A stretch of DNA of 64,000 nucleotides from Loxodes magnus (taxonomy: Eukaryota; Ciliophora; Karyorelictea; Loxodida; Loxodidae). Below are positions 12,497 to 23,522 of the stretch, in pieces. The stretch's first letter is position 1, and every line of letters starts with the position of its first letter. The DNA lies in the NCBI GenBank assembly GCA_946699065.1, contig CAMPDV010001748.1, positions 23,512 through 87,511 of the forward strand, read 5' to 3'. The translations under genes were made by a program, and so were the position numbers. Under the pieces are notes generated by a model. It made no database searches and was not told where the DNA came from. It was given only the letters and a program-made list of their open reading frames with translations.

Positions 12497-13548
12497 AAGA
12501 TAGAATTTCAGTTTTAAGGAGTATGCTTTGAGAAGTAATAAGTATTTAGAAAAGTGAAGAAGTAAAGTAAGAAAAGAAGATAGAATTTCAGTTTTAAGGA
12601 GTATGCTTTGATAAGTAATTAATATTTAGAAAAGTGAAGAAGTAAAGTAAGAAAAGAAGATGGAATTTCAGTTTTAAGGAGTATGCTTTGAGAAGTAATA
12701 TGTATTTAGAAAAGTGAAGAAGTAAAGTAAGAAAAGAAGATAGAATTTCAGTTTTAAGGAGTATGCTTTGATAAGTAATTAATATTTAGAAAAGTGAAGA
12801 AGTAAAGTAAGAAAAGAAGATGGAATTTCAGTTTTAAGGAGTATGCTTTGAGAAGTAATTAATATTTAGAAAAGTGAAGAAGTAAAGTAAGAAAAGAAGA
12901 TAGAATTTCAGTTTTAAGGAGTATGCTTTGAGAATTAATTAATATTTAGAAAAGTGAAGAAGTAAAGTAAGAAAAGAAGATAGAATTTCAGTTTTAAGGA
13001 GTATGCTTTGATAAGTAATTAATATTTAGAAAAGTGAAGAAGTAAAGTAAGAAAAGAAGATAGAATTTCAGTTTTAAGGAGTATGCTTTGATAAGTAATT
13101 AATATTTAGAAAAGTGAAGAAGTAAAGTAAGAAAAGAAGATGGAATTTCAGTTTTAAGGAGTATGCTTTGATAAGTAATTAATATTTAGAAAAGTGAAGA
13201 AGTAAAGTAAGGAAAGAAGATAGAATTTCAGTTTTAAGGAGTATGCTTTGAGAAGTAATATGTATTTAGAAAAGTGAAGAAGTAAAGTAAGAAAAGAAGA
13301 TGGAATTTCAGTTTTAAGGAGTATGCTTTGAGAAGTAATTAATATTTAGAAAAGTGAAGAAGTAAAGTAAGAAAAGAAGATAGAATTTCAGTTTTAAGGA
13401 GTATGCTTTGATAAGTAATTAATATTTAGAAAAGTGAAGAAGTAAAGTAAGAAAAGAAGAAAGAATTTCAGAATTTAGAGTTACTAAAACTTAGAGATAA
13501 AAAGAAGTTATAAGTATTTAGAAAAGTAAGGAAGTAAAGTAAGAAAAG
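12497..13548 (+). repeat. 1,052-bp P92-to-P92 block, copy 1
   Basis: Twelve P80 units followed by P92. The order (GAGAAG unit, A, g-B, A, g-C, C-like, A, A, g-A ending AAGGAAAG, B, g-C, A, P92) matches 15,093-16,074 with few changes, at a constant offset of 2,596 bp. One C-like unit carries GAGAATTAATT here. A third, looser version ends at the P92 at 9,814. Confidence 0.78.
13457..13548 (+). repeat. P92 variant unit 10
   Basis: Standard form, preceded by the run g-A (AAGGAAAG), B, g-C, A. Next P92 is 652 bp away. Confidence 0.9.
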
Positions 13549-14108
13549 AAGATAGAATTTCAGTTTTAAGGAGTATGCTTTGAGAAGTAATAAGTATTTA
13601 GAAAAGTGAAGAAGTAAAGTAAGAAAAGAAGATAGAATTTCAGTTTTAAGGAGTATGCTTTGATAAGTAATTAATATTTAGAAAAGTGAAGAAGTAAAGT
13701 AAGAAAAGAAGATGGAATTTCAGTTTTAAGGAGTATGCTTTGATAAGTAATTAATATTTAGAAAAGTGAAGAAGTAAAGTAAGAAAAGAAGATGGAATTT
13801 CAGTTTTAAGGAGTATGCTTTGATAAGTAATTAATATTTAGAAAAGTGAAGAAGTAAAGTAAAGAAAGAAGATAGAATTTCAGTTTTAAGGAGTATGCTT
13901 TGAGAAGTAATATGTATTTAGAAAAGTGAAGAAGTAAAGTAAGAAAAGAAGATGGAATTTCAGTTTTAAGGAGTATGCTTTGAGAAGTAATTAATATTTA
14001 GAAAAGTGAAGAAGTAAAGTAAGAAAAGAAGATAGAATTTCAGTTTTAAGGAGTATGCTTTGATAAGTAATTAATATTTAGAAAAGTGAAGAAGTAAAGT
14101 AAGAAAAG

Positions 14109-14200
14109 AAGAAAGAATTTCAGAATTTAGAGTTACTAAAACTTAGAGATAAAAAGAAGTTATAAGTATTTAGAAAAGTAAGGAAGTAAAGTAAGAAAAG
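14109..14200 (+). repeat. P92 variant unit 11
   Basis: Standard form, preceded by B, g-C, A; the B unit follows a unit ending AAAGAAAG. The next unit carries GGAATATGC, as after unit 4. Confidence 0.9.
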
Positions 14201-15000
14201 AAGATAGAATTTCAGTTTTAAGGAATATGCTTTGATAAGTAATTAATATTTAGAAAAGTGAAGAAGTAAAGTAAGAAAAGAAGATAGAATTTCAGTTTTA
14301 AGGAGTATGCTTTGAGAAGTAATAAGTATTTAGAAAAGTGAAGAAGTAAAGTAAGAAAAGAAGATGGAATTTCAGTTTTAAGGAGTATGCTTTGATAAGT
14401 AATTAATATTTAGAAAAGTGAAGAAGTAAAGTAAGAAAAGAAGATAGAATTTCAGTTTTAAGGAGTATGCTTTGAGAATTAATTAATATTTAGAAAAGTG
14501 AAGAAGTAAAGTAAGAAAAGAAGATAGAATTTCAGTTTTAAGGAGTATGCTTTGATAAGTAATTAATATTTAGAAAAGTGAAGAAGTAAAGTAAGAAAAG
14601 AAGATAGAATTTCAGTTTTAAGGAGTATGCTTTGATAAGTAATTAATATTTAGAAAAGTGAAGAAGTAAAGTAAGAAAAGAAGATGGAATTTCAGTTTTA
14701 AGGAGTATGCTTTGATAAGTAATTAATATTTAGAAAAGTGAAGAAGTAAAGTAAGGAAAGAAGATAGAATTTCAGTTTTAAGGAGTATGCTTTGAGAAGT
14801 AATATGTATTTAGAAAAGTGAAGAAGTAAAGTAAGAAAAGAAGATGGAATTTCAGTTTTAAGGAGTATGCTTTGAGAAGTAATTAATATTTAGAAAAGTG
14901 AAGAAGTAAAGTAAGAAAAGAAGATAGAATTTCAGTTTTAAGGAGTATGCTTTGATAAGTAATTAATATTTAGAAAAGTGAAGAAGTAAAGTAAGAAAAG

Positions 15001-15092
15001 AAGAAAGAATTTCAGAATTTAGAGTTACTAAAACTTAGAGATAAAAAGAAGTTATAAGTATTTAGAAAAGTAAGGAAGTAAAGTAAGAAAAG
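15001..15092 (+). repeat. P92 variant unit 12
   Basis: Standard form, preceded by the full run g-A (AAGGAAAG), B, g-C, A. Next P92 is 1,052 bp away. Confidence 0.9.
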
Positions 15093-16074
15093 AAGATAGA
15101 ATTTCAGTTTTAAGGAGTATGCTTTGAGAAGTAATATGTATTTAGAAAAGTGAAGAAGTAAAGTAAGAAAAGAAGATAGAATTTCAGTTTTAAGGAGTAT
15201 GCTTTGATAAGTAATTAATATTTAGAAAAGTGAAGAAGTAAAGTAAGAAAAGAAGATGGAATTTCAGTTTTAAGGAGTATGCTTTGAGAAGTAATATGTA
15301 TTTAGAAAAGTGAAGAAGTAAAGTAAGAAAAGAAGATAGAATTTCAGTTTTAAGGAGTATGCTTTGATAAGTAATTAATATTTAGAAAAGTGAAGAAGTA
15401 AAGTAAGAAAAGAAGATGGAATTTCAGTTTTAAGGAGTATGCTTTGAGAAGTAATTAATATTTAGAAAAGTGAAGAAGTAAAGTAAGAAAAGAAGATAGA
15501 ATTTCAGTTTTAAGGAGTATGCTTTGAGAAGTAATTAATATTTAGAAAAGTGAAGAAGTAAAGTAAGAAAAGAAGATAGAATTTCAGTTTTAAGGAGTAT
15601 GCTTTGATAAGTAATTAATATTTAGAAAAGTGAAGAAGTAAAGTAAGAAAAGAAGATAGAATTTCAGTTTTAAGGAGTATGCTTTGATAAGTAATTAATA
15701 TTTAGAAAAGTGAAGAAGTAAAGTAAGAAAAGAAGATAGAATTTCAGTTTTAAGGAGTATGCTTTGATAAGTAATTAATATTTAGAAAAGTGAAGAAGTA
15801 AAGTAAGGAAAGAAGATAGAATTTCAGTTTTAAGGAGTATGCTTTGAGAAGTAATATGTATTTAGAAAAGTGAAGAAGTAAAGTAAGAAAAGAAGATGGA
15901 ATTTCAGTTTTAAGGAGTATGCTTTGAGAAGTAATTAATATTTAGAAAAGTGAAGAAGTAAAGTAAGAAAAGAAGATAGAATTTCAGTTTTAAGGAGTAT
16001 GCTTTGATAAGTAATTAATATTTAGAAAAGTGAAGAAGTAAAGTAAGAAAAGAAGAAAGAATTTCAGAATTTAG
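15093..16074 (+). repeat. 1,052-bp P92-to-P92 block, copy 2
   Basis: Same unit order as 12,497-13,548, offset 2,596 bp. It ends in a P92 that has been cut and fused to an ordinary unit (16,053-16,149), so the copy is broken exactly at its P92. Confidence 0.76.
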
Positions 16075-16149
16075 AGTTACTCAGTTTTAAGGAGTATGCT
16101 TTGAGAAGTAATAAGTATTTAGAAAAGTTAAGAAGTAAAGTAAGAAAAG
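16053..16149 (+). repeat. P92 variant unit 13, truncated and fused
   Basis: Begins as P92, but after GAGTTACT it jumps straight into CAGTTTTAAGGAGTATGC of an ordinary unit, making a 97 bp chimera. The P92 core is lost beyond about base 16,080. The junction at the shared ACTCAG/TTCAG-like sequence suggests a recombination point. Confidence 0.9.
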
Positions 16150-16549
16150 AAGATAGAATTTCAGTTTTAAGGAGTATGCTTTGATAAGTAATTAATATTT
16201 AGAAAAGTGAAGAAGTAAAGTAAGAAAAGAAGATGGAATTTCAGTTTTAAGGAGTATGCTTTGATAAGTAATTAATATTTAGAAAAGTGAAGAAGTAAAG
16301 TAAGGAAAGAAGATAGAATTTCAGTTTTAAGGAGTATGCTTTGAGAAGTAATTAATATTTAGAAAAGTGAAGAAGTAAAGTAAGAAAAGAAGATGGAATT
16401 TCAGTTTTAAGGAGTATGCTTTGAGAAGTAATTAATATTTAGAAAAGTGAAGAAGTAAAGTAAGAAAAGAAGATAGAATTTCAGTTTTAAGGAGTATGCT
16501 TTGATAAGTAATTAATATTTAGAAAAGTGAAGAAGTAAAGTAAGAAAAG

Positions 16550-16641
16550 AAGAAAGAATTTCAGAATTTAGAGTTACTAAAACTTAGAGATAAAAAGAAG
16601 TTATAAGTATTTAGAAAAGTAAGGAAGTAAAGTAAGAAAAG
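16550..16641 (+). repeat. P92 variant unit 14
   Basis: Standard form, 497 bp after the broken unit 13 and preceded by g-A (AAGGAAAG), C, g-C, A. Confidence 0.9.
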
Positions 16642-17116
16642 AAGATAGAATTTCAGTTTTAAGGAGTATGCTTTGATAAGTAATTAATATTTAGAAAAGT
16701 GAAGAAGTAAAGTAAGAAAAGAAGATAGAATTTCAGTTTTAAGGAGTATGCTTTGAGAAGTAATATGTATTTAGAAAAGTGAAGAAGTAAAGTAAGAAAA
16801 GAAGATAGAATTTCAGTTTTAAGGAGTATGCTTTGATAAGTAATTAATATTTAGAAAAGTGAAGAAGTAAAGTAAGAAAAGAAGATGGAATTTCAGTTTT
16901 AAGGAGTATGCTTTGAGAAGTAATATGTATTTAGAAAAGTGAAGAAGTAAAGTAAGAAAAGAAGATAGAATTTCAGTTTTAAGGAGTATGCTTTGATAAG
17001 TAATTAATATTTAGAAAAGTGAAGAAGTAAAGTAAGAAAAGAAGATAGAATTTCAGTTTTAAGGAGTATGCTTTGATAAGTAATTAATATTTAGAAAAGT
17101 GAAGAAGTAAAGTAAG

Positions 17117-17759
17117 AAAAGAAGATAGAATTTCAGTTTTAAGGAGTATGCTTTGAGAAGTAATAAGTATTTAGAAAAGTAAGAAAGTAAAGAAGAAAAG
17201 AAGATAGAATTTCAGTTTTAAGTAGTATGCTTTGAGAAGTAATAAGTATTTAGAAAAGTGAAGAAGTAAAGTAAGAAGAGAAGATAGAATTTCAGTTTTA
17301 AGGAGTATGCTTTGAGAAGTAATAAGTATTTAGAAAAGTAAGAAAGTAAAGAAGTAAAGAAGATATAGTTTCAGTTTTAAGGAGTATGCTTTGAGAAATA
17401 ATAAGTATTTAGAAAAGTGAAGAAGTAAAGTAAGAAAAGAAGATAGAATTTCAGTTTTAAGTATTAACTTTGAGAAGTAATCAGTATTTAGAAAAGTGAA
17501 GAAGTAAAGTAAGAAAAGAAGATAGAATTTCAGTTTTAAGGAGTATGCTTTGATAAGTAATAAGTATTTAGAAAAGTGAAGAAGTAAAGTAAGAAAAGAA
17601 GATAGAATTTCAGTTTTAAGGAATATGCTTTGATAAGTAATTAATATTTAGAAAAGTGAAGAAGTAAAGTAAGAAAAGAAGATAGAATTTCAGTTTTAAG
17701 GAGTATGCTTTGAGAAGTAATATGTATTTAGAAAAGTGAAGAAGTAAAGTAAGAAAAGA
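17117..17759 (+). repeat. Duplicated 0.64-kb block (offset ~5,445 bp), copy 1
   Basis: Block of eight units with several rare variants: AAGAAAGTAAAGAAG (twice), AAGTAGTATGC, the GTAAGAAGAG variant at 17,271 and a complete GATATAG module. The same series is found at 22,562-23,203, where GTAAGAAGAG lies at 22,716. Confidence 0.8.
17360..17678 (+). repeat. GATATAG four-unit module, copy 4
   Basis: Complete module. It follows two units ending AAGAAAGTAAAGAAG and lies inside a block repeated at 22,562-23,203. The fourth unit has GATAAG rather than GAGAAG. Confidence 0.78.
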
Positions 17760-18240
17760 AGATAGAATTTCAGTTTTAAGGAGTATGCTTTGATAAGTAA
17801 TTAATATTTAGAAAAGTGAAGAAGTAAAGTAAGAAAAGAAGATGGAATTTCAGTTTTAAGGAGTATGCTTTGAGAAGTAATTAATATTTAGAAAAGTGAA
17901 GAAGTAAAGTAAGAAAAGAAGATAGAATTTCAGTTTTAAGGAGTATGCTTTGATAAGTAATTAATAATTAGAAAAGTTAAGAAGTAAAGTAAGAAAAGAA
18001 GATGTAATTTCAGTTTTAAGGAGTATGCTTTGAGAAGTAATAAGTATTTAGAAAAGTGAAGAAGTAAAGAAGAAAAGAAGATAGAATTTCAGTTTTAAGG
18101 AATATGCTTTGATAAGTAATTAATATTTAGAAAAGTGAAGAAGTAAAGTAAGAAAAGAAGATGGAATTTCAGTTTTAAGGAGTATGCTTTGAGAAGTAAT
18201 TAATATTTAGAAAAGTGAAGAAGTAAAGTAAGAAAAGAAG

Positions 18241-18960
18241 ATAGAATTTCAGTTTTAAGGAGTATGCTTTGATAAGTAATTAATATTTAAAAAAGTGAAG
18301 AAGTAAAGTAAGAAAAGAAGATAGAATTTCAGTTTTAAGGAGTATGCTTTGATAAGTAATTAATATTTAGAAAAGTGAAGAAGTAAAGTAAGAAAAGAAG
18401 ATAGAATTTCAGTTTTAAGGAGTATGCTTTGAGAAGTAATATGTATTTAGAAAAGTGAAGAAGTAAAGTAAGGAAAGAAGATAGAATTTCAGTTTTAAGG
18501 AGTATGCTTTGAGAAGTAATCAGTATTTAGAAAAGTGAAGAAGTAAAGTAAGAAAAGAAGATAGAATTTCAGTTTTAAGGAGTATGCTTTGATAAGTAAT
18601 AAGTATTTAGAAAAGTGAAGAAGTAAAGTAAGAAAAGAAGATGGAATTTCAGTTTTAAGGAGTATGCTTTGAGAAGTAATCAGTATTTAGAAAAGTGAAG
18701 AAGTAAAGTAAGAAAAGAAGATAGAATTTCAGTTTTAAGGAGTATGCTTTGATAAGTAATTAATATTTAAAAAAGTGAAGAAGTAAAGTAAGAAAAGAAG
18801 ATAGAATTTCAGTTTTAAGGAGTATGCTTTGATAAGTAATTAATATTTAGAAAAGTGAAGAAGTAAAGTAAGAAAAGAAGATAGAATTTCAGTTTTAAGG
18901 AGTATGCTTTGAGAAGTAATATGTATTTAGAAAAGTGAAGAAGTAAAGTAAGGAAAGAAG
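18241..18960 (+). repeat. 480-bp six-unit tandem repeat, about 1.5 copies
   Basis: A unit with TATTTAAAAAAGTG begins each copy (AA at 18,289 and 18,769, 480 bp apart). It is followed by A, then B ending AAGGAAAG. Copy 1 then has a TAATCAG unit, a GATAAGTAATAAG unit and a second TAATCAG unit; copy 2 leaves this order after its third unit. A local six-unit expansion nested in the left domain. Confidence 0.72.
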
Positions 18961-19037
18961 ATAGAATTTCAGTTTTAAGGAGTATGCTTTGAGAAGTAAT
19001 ATGTATTTAGAAAAGTGAAGAAGTAAAGTAAGAAAAG

Positions 19038-19106
19038 AAGATAGAATTTCAGCTTTAAGGAGTATGCTTTAATATTTAGAAAAGTGAAGAAGTAAAGTAA
19101 GAAAAG
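19038..19106 (+). repeat. 69-bp unit with central deletion
   Basis: CAGCTTTAAGG instead of CAGTTTTAAGG, and GCTTT is joined directly to AATATTTAG, losing about 11 bp. One of the few length-aberrant units of the left domain. Confidence 0.8.
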
Positions 19107-19746
19107 AAGATAGAATTTCAGTTTTAAGGAGTATGCTTTGATAAGTAATTAATATTTAGAAAAGTGAAGAAGTAAAGTAAGAAAAGAAGATAGAATTTCA
19201 GTTTTAAGGAGTATGCTTTGATAAGTAATTAATATTTAGAAAAGTGAAGAAGTAAAGTAAGAAAAGAAGATGGAATTTCAGTTTTAAGGAGTATGCTTTG
19301 ATAAGTAATTAATATTTAGAAAAGTGAAGAAGTAAAGTAAGAAAAGAAGATAGAATTTCAGTTTTAAGGAGTATGCTTTGAGAAGTAATATGTATTTAGA
19401 AAAGTGAAGAAGTAAAGTAAGAAAAGAAGATAGAATTTCAGTTTTAAGGAGTATGCTTTGATAAGTAATTAATATTTAGAAAAGTGAAGAAGTAAAGTAA
19501 GAAAAGAAGATGGAATTTCAGTTTTAAGGAGTATGCTTTGAGAAGTAATATGTATTTAGAAAAGTGAAGAAGTAAAGTAAGAAAAGAAGATGGAATTTCA
19601 GTTTTAAGGAGTATGCTTTGAGAAGTAATTAATATTTAGAAAAGTGAAGAAGTAAAGTAAGAAAAGAAGATAGAATTTCAGTTTTAAGGAGTATGCTTTG
19701 ATAAGTAATTAATATTTAGAAAAGTGAAGAAGTAAAGTAAGAAAAG

Positions 19747-19838
19747 AAGAAAGAATTTCAGAATTTAGAGTTACTAAAACTTAGAGATAAAAAGAAGTTA
19801 TAAGTATTTAGAAAAGTAAGGAAGTAAAGTAAGAAAAG
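19747..19838 (+). repeat. P92 variant unit 15
   Basis: Standard form after a 3.1 kb stretch without P92. Preceded by g-B, g-C, A and followed by a GATGG unit and a GATATAG module. Confidence 0.9.
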
Positions 19839-19918
19839 AAGATGGAATTTCAGTTTTAAGGAGTATGCTTTGATAAGTAATTAATATTTAGAAAAGTGAA
19901 GAAGTAAAGTAAGAAAAG

Positions 19919-20236
19919 AAGATATAGTTTCAGTTTTAAGGAGTATGCTTTGAGAAATAATAAGTATTTAGAAAAGTGAAGAAGTAAAGTAAGAAAAGAA
20001 GATAGAATTTCAGTTTTAAGTATTAACTTTGAGAAGTAATCAGTATTTAGAAAAGTGAAGAAGTAAAGTAAGAAAAGAAGATAGAATTTCAGTTTTAAGG
20101 AGTATGCTTTGATAAGTAATAAGTATTTAGAAAAGTGAAGAAGTAAAGTAAGAAAAGAAGATAGAATTTCAGTTTTAAGGAATATGCTTTGATAAGTAAT
20201 TAATATTTAGAAAAGTAAGAAAGTAAAGAAGAAAAG
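19919..20236 (+). repeat. GATATAG four-unit module, copy 5
   Basis: Complete module one GATGG unit after the P92 unit at 19,747. Its last unit ends with the variant AAGAAAGTAAAGAAG and is 79 bp. Confidence 0.75.
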
Positions 20237-20636
20237 AAGATAGAATTTCAGTTTTAAGTAGTATGCTTTGATAAGTAATTAATATTTAGAAAAGTGAAGA
20301 AGTAAAGTAAGAAAAGAAGATAGAATTTCAGTTTTAAGGAGTATGCTTTGAGAAGTAATATGTATTTAGAAAAGTGAAGAAGTAAAGTAAGAAAAGAAGA
20401 TAGAATTTCAGTTTTAAGGAGTATGCTTTGATAAGTAATTAATATTTAGAAAAGTGAAGAAGTAAAGTAAGAAAAGAAGATAGAATTTCAGTTTTAAGGA
20501 GTATGCTTTGAGAAGTAATATGTATTTAGAAAAGTGAAGAAGTAAAGTAAGAAAAGAAGATGGAATTTCAGTTTTAAGGAGTATGCTTTGATAAGTAATT
20601 AATATTTAGAAAAGTGAAGAAGTAAAGTAAGAAAAG

Positions 20637-20955
20637 AAGATATAGTTTCAGTTTTAAGGAGTATGCTTTGAGAAATAATAAGTATTTAGAAAAGTGAAGA
20701 AGTAAAGTAAGAAAAGAAGATAGAATTTCAGTTTTAAGTATTAACTTTGAGAAGTAATCAGTATTTAGAAAAGTGAAGAAGTAAAGTAAGAAAAGAAGAT
20801 AGAATTTCAGTTTTAAGGAGTATGCTTTGATAAGTAATAAGTATTTAGAAAAGTGAAGAAGTAAAGTAAGTAAAGAAGATAGAATTTCAGTTTTAAGGAA
20901 TATGCTTTTATAAGTAATTAATATTTAGAAAAGTGAAGAAGTAAAGTAAGAAAAG
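20637..20955 (+). repeat. GATATAG four-unit module, copy 6
   Basis: Complete module with private changes: GTAAGTAAAGAAG at the end of the third unit and GCTTTTATAAG in the fourth. Confidence 0.75.
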
Positions 20956-22155
20956 AAGATAGAATTTCAGTTTTAAGGAATATGCTTTGATAAGTAATTA
21001 ATATTTAGAAAAGTGAAGAAGTAAAGTAAGAAAAGAAGATGGAATTTCAGTTTTAAGGAGTATGCTTTGAGAAGTAATTAATATTTAGAAAAGTGAAGAA
21101 GTAAAGTAAGAAAAGAAGATAGAATTTCAGTTTTAAGGAGTATGCTTTGAGAAGTAATTAATATTTAGAAAAGTGAAGAAGTAAAGTAAGAAAAGAAGAT
21201 AGAATTTCAGTTTTAAGGAGTATGCTTTGAGAAGTAATTAATATTTAGAAAAGTGAAGAAGTAAAGTAAGAAAAGAAGATGGAATTTCAGTTTTAAGGAG
21301 TATGCTTTGAGAAGTAATTAATATTTAGAAAAGTGAAGAAGTAAAGTAAGAAAAGAAGATAGAATTTCAGTTTTAAGGAGTATGCTTTGAGAATTAATTA
21401 ATATTTAGAAAAGTGAAGAAGTAAAGTAAGAAAAGAAGATAGAATTTCAGTTTTAAGGAGTATGCTTTGAGAAGTAATTAATATTTAGAAAAGTGAAGAA
21501 GTAAAGTAAGGAAAGAAGATAGAATTTCAGTTTTAAGGAGTATGCTTTGAGAAGTAATATGTATTTAGAAAAGTGAAGAAGTAAAGTAAGAAAAGAAGAT
21601 GGAATTTCAGTTTTAAGGAGTATGCTTTGAGAAGTAATTAATATTTAGAAAAGTGAAGAAGTAAAGTAAGAAAAGAAGATAGAATTTCAGTTTTAAGGAG
21701 TATGCTTTGATAAGTAATTAATATTTAGAAAAGTGAAGAAGTAAAGTAAGAAAAGAAGATAGAATTTCAGTTTTAAGGAGTATGCTTTGATAAGTAATTA
21801 ATATTTAGAAAAGTGAAGAAGTAAAGTAAGAAAAGAAGATGGAATTTCAGTTTTAAGGAGTATGCTTTGATAAGTAATTAATATTTAGAAAAGTGAAGAA
21901 GTAAAGTAAGGAAAGAAGATAGAATTTCAGTTTTAAGGAGTATGCTTTGATAAGTAATTAATATTTAGAAAAGTGAAGAAGTAAAGTAAGAAAAGAAGAT
22001 GGAATTTCAGTTTTAAGGAGTATGCTTTGAGAAGTAATTAATATTTAGAAAAGTGAAGAAGTAAAGTAAGAAAAGAAGATAGAATTTCAGTTTTAAGGAG
22101 TATGCTTTGATAAGTAATTAATATTTAGAAAAGTGAAGAAGTAAAGTAAGAAAAG

Positions 22156-22247
22156 AAGAAAGAATTTCAGAATTTAGAGTTACTAAAACTTAGAGATAAA
22201 AAGAAGTTATAAGTATTTAGAAAAGTAAGGAAGTAAAGTAAGAAAAG
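22156..22247 (+). repeat. P92 variant unit 16
   Basis: Standard form, preceded by g-A (AAGGAAAG), A, g-C, A. As with unit 15 it is followed by one GATGG unit and a GATATAG module. Confidence 0.9.
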
Positions 22248-22327
22248 AAGATGGAATTTCAGTTTTAAGGAGTATGCTTTGATAAGTAATTAATATTTAG
22301 AAAAGTGAAGAAGTAAAGTAAGAAAAG

Positions 22328-22566
22328 AAGATATAGTTTCAGTTTTAAGGAGTATGCTTTGAGAAATAATAAGTATTTAGAAAAGTGAAGAAGTAAAGTA
22401 AGAAAAGAAGATAGAATTTCAGTTTTAAGTATTAACTTTGAGAAGTAATCAGTATTTAGAAAAGTGAAGAAGTAAAGTAAGAAAAGAAGATAGAATTTCA
22501 GTTTTAAGGAGTATGCTTTGATAAGTAATAAGTATTTAGAAAAGTGAAGAAGTAAAGTAAGAAAAG
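22328..22566 (+). repeat. GATATAG module, first three units only
   Basis: GATATAG, P79 with TAATCAG and GATAAGTAATAAG units are present, but the GGAATATGC unit is replaced by a GAGAAGTAATAAG unit. Like copy 5 it follows a P92 and one GATGG unit, so the P92 to module link was duplicated too. Confidence 0.72.
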
Positions 22567-23203
22567 AAGATAGAATTTCAGTTTTAAGGAGTATGCTTTG
22601 AGAAGTAATAAGTATTTAGAAAAGTAAGAAAGTAAAGAAGAAAAGAAGATAGAATTTCAGTTTTAAGTAGTATGCTTTGAGAAGTAATAAGTATTTAGAA
22701 AAGTGAAGAAGTAAAGTAAGAAGAGAAGATAGAATTTCAGTTTTAAGGAGTATGCTTTGAGAAGTAATAAGTATTTAGAAAAGTAAGAAAGTAAAGAAGA
22801 AAAGAAGATATAGTTTCAGTTTTAAGGAGTATGCTTTGAGAAATAATAAGTATTTAGAAAAGTGAAGAAGTAAAGTAAGAAAAGAAGATAGAATTTCAGT
22901 TTTAAGTATTAACTTTGAGAAGTAATCAGTATTTAGAAAAGTGAAGAAGTAAAGTAAGAAAAGAAGATAGAATTTCAGTTTTAAGGAGTATGCTTTGATA
23001 AGTAATAAGTATTTAGAAAAGTGAAGAAGTAAAGTAAGAAAAGAAGATAGAATTTCAGTTTTAAGGAATATGCTTTGATAAGTAATTAATATTTAGAAAA
23101 GTGAAGAAGTAAAGTAAGAAAAGAAGATAGAATTTCAGTTTTAAGGAGTATGCTTTGAGAAGTAATATGTATTTAGAAAAGTGAAGAAGTAAAGTAAGAA
23201 AAG
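22562..23203 (+). repeat. Duplicated 0.64-kb block (offset ~5,445 bp), copy 2
   Basis: Partner of 17,117-17,759. It differs by about one base of length near the GATATAG unit (GAAGAAAAGAAG against GAAGTAAAGAAG). The two copies are flanked by different unit types, which fixes the extent of the transferred segment. Confidence 0.8.
22804..23122 (+). repeat. GATATAG four-unit module, copy 7
   Basis: Complete module in the block that repeats 17,117-17,759 at an offset of about 5,445 bp. It starts only 476 bp after the previous, partial module. Confidence 0.76.
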
Positions 23204-23442
23204 AAGATATAGTTTCAGTTTTAAGGAGTATGCTTTGAGAAATAATAAGTATTTAGAAAAGTGAAGAAGTAAAGTAAGAAAAGAAGATAGAATTTCAGTT
23301 TTAAGTATTAACTTTGAGAAGTAATCAGTATTTAGAAAAGTGAAGAAGTAAAGTAAGAAAAGAAGATAGAATTTCAGTTTTAAGGAGTATGCTTTGATAA
23401 GTAATAAGTATTTAGAAAAGTGAAGAAGTAAAGTAAGAAAAG
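23204..23442 (+). repeat. GATATAG module, first three units only, next to domain edge
   Basis: The last GATATAG module of the left domain. It has the first three units, then a GAGAAGTAATAAG unit, and the disordered zone begins within one more unit. The next GATATAG units are about 30 kb away, near 53.3 kb, and lack the module order. Confidence 0.72.
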
Positions 23443-23522
23443 AAGATAGAATTTCAGTTTTAAGGAGTATGCTTTGAGAAGTAATAAGTATTTAGAAAAG
23501 TGAAGAAGTAAAGTAAGAAAAG

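Larger units (their letters stand above)
1..23522 (+). repeat. Left satellite domain (P79- and P92-rich)
   Basis: This third of the array is built mostly of A, B, C and GATGG units, punctuated by 16 of the 23 P92 units and nearly all P79 units. I see about 27 P79 units in the window, 24 of them here. It lacks the CAGTTATAAGG, GAAATATTCAG and AGCTAAGAAG variants that mark the domains to the right. Units are very uniform, with few lengths other than 79, 80 and 92 bp. It contains the 4.9 kb higher-order repeat and the GATATAG modules. The right edge is placed where unit structure collapses near 23,523. Confidence 0.8.
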
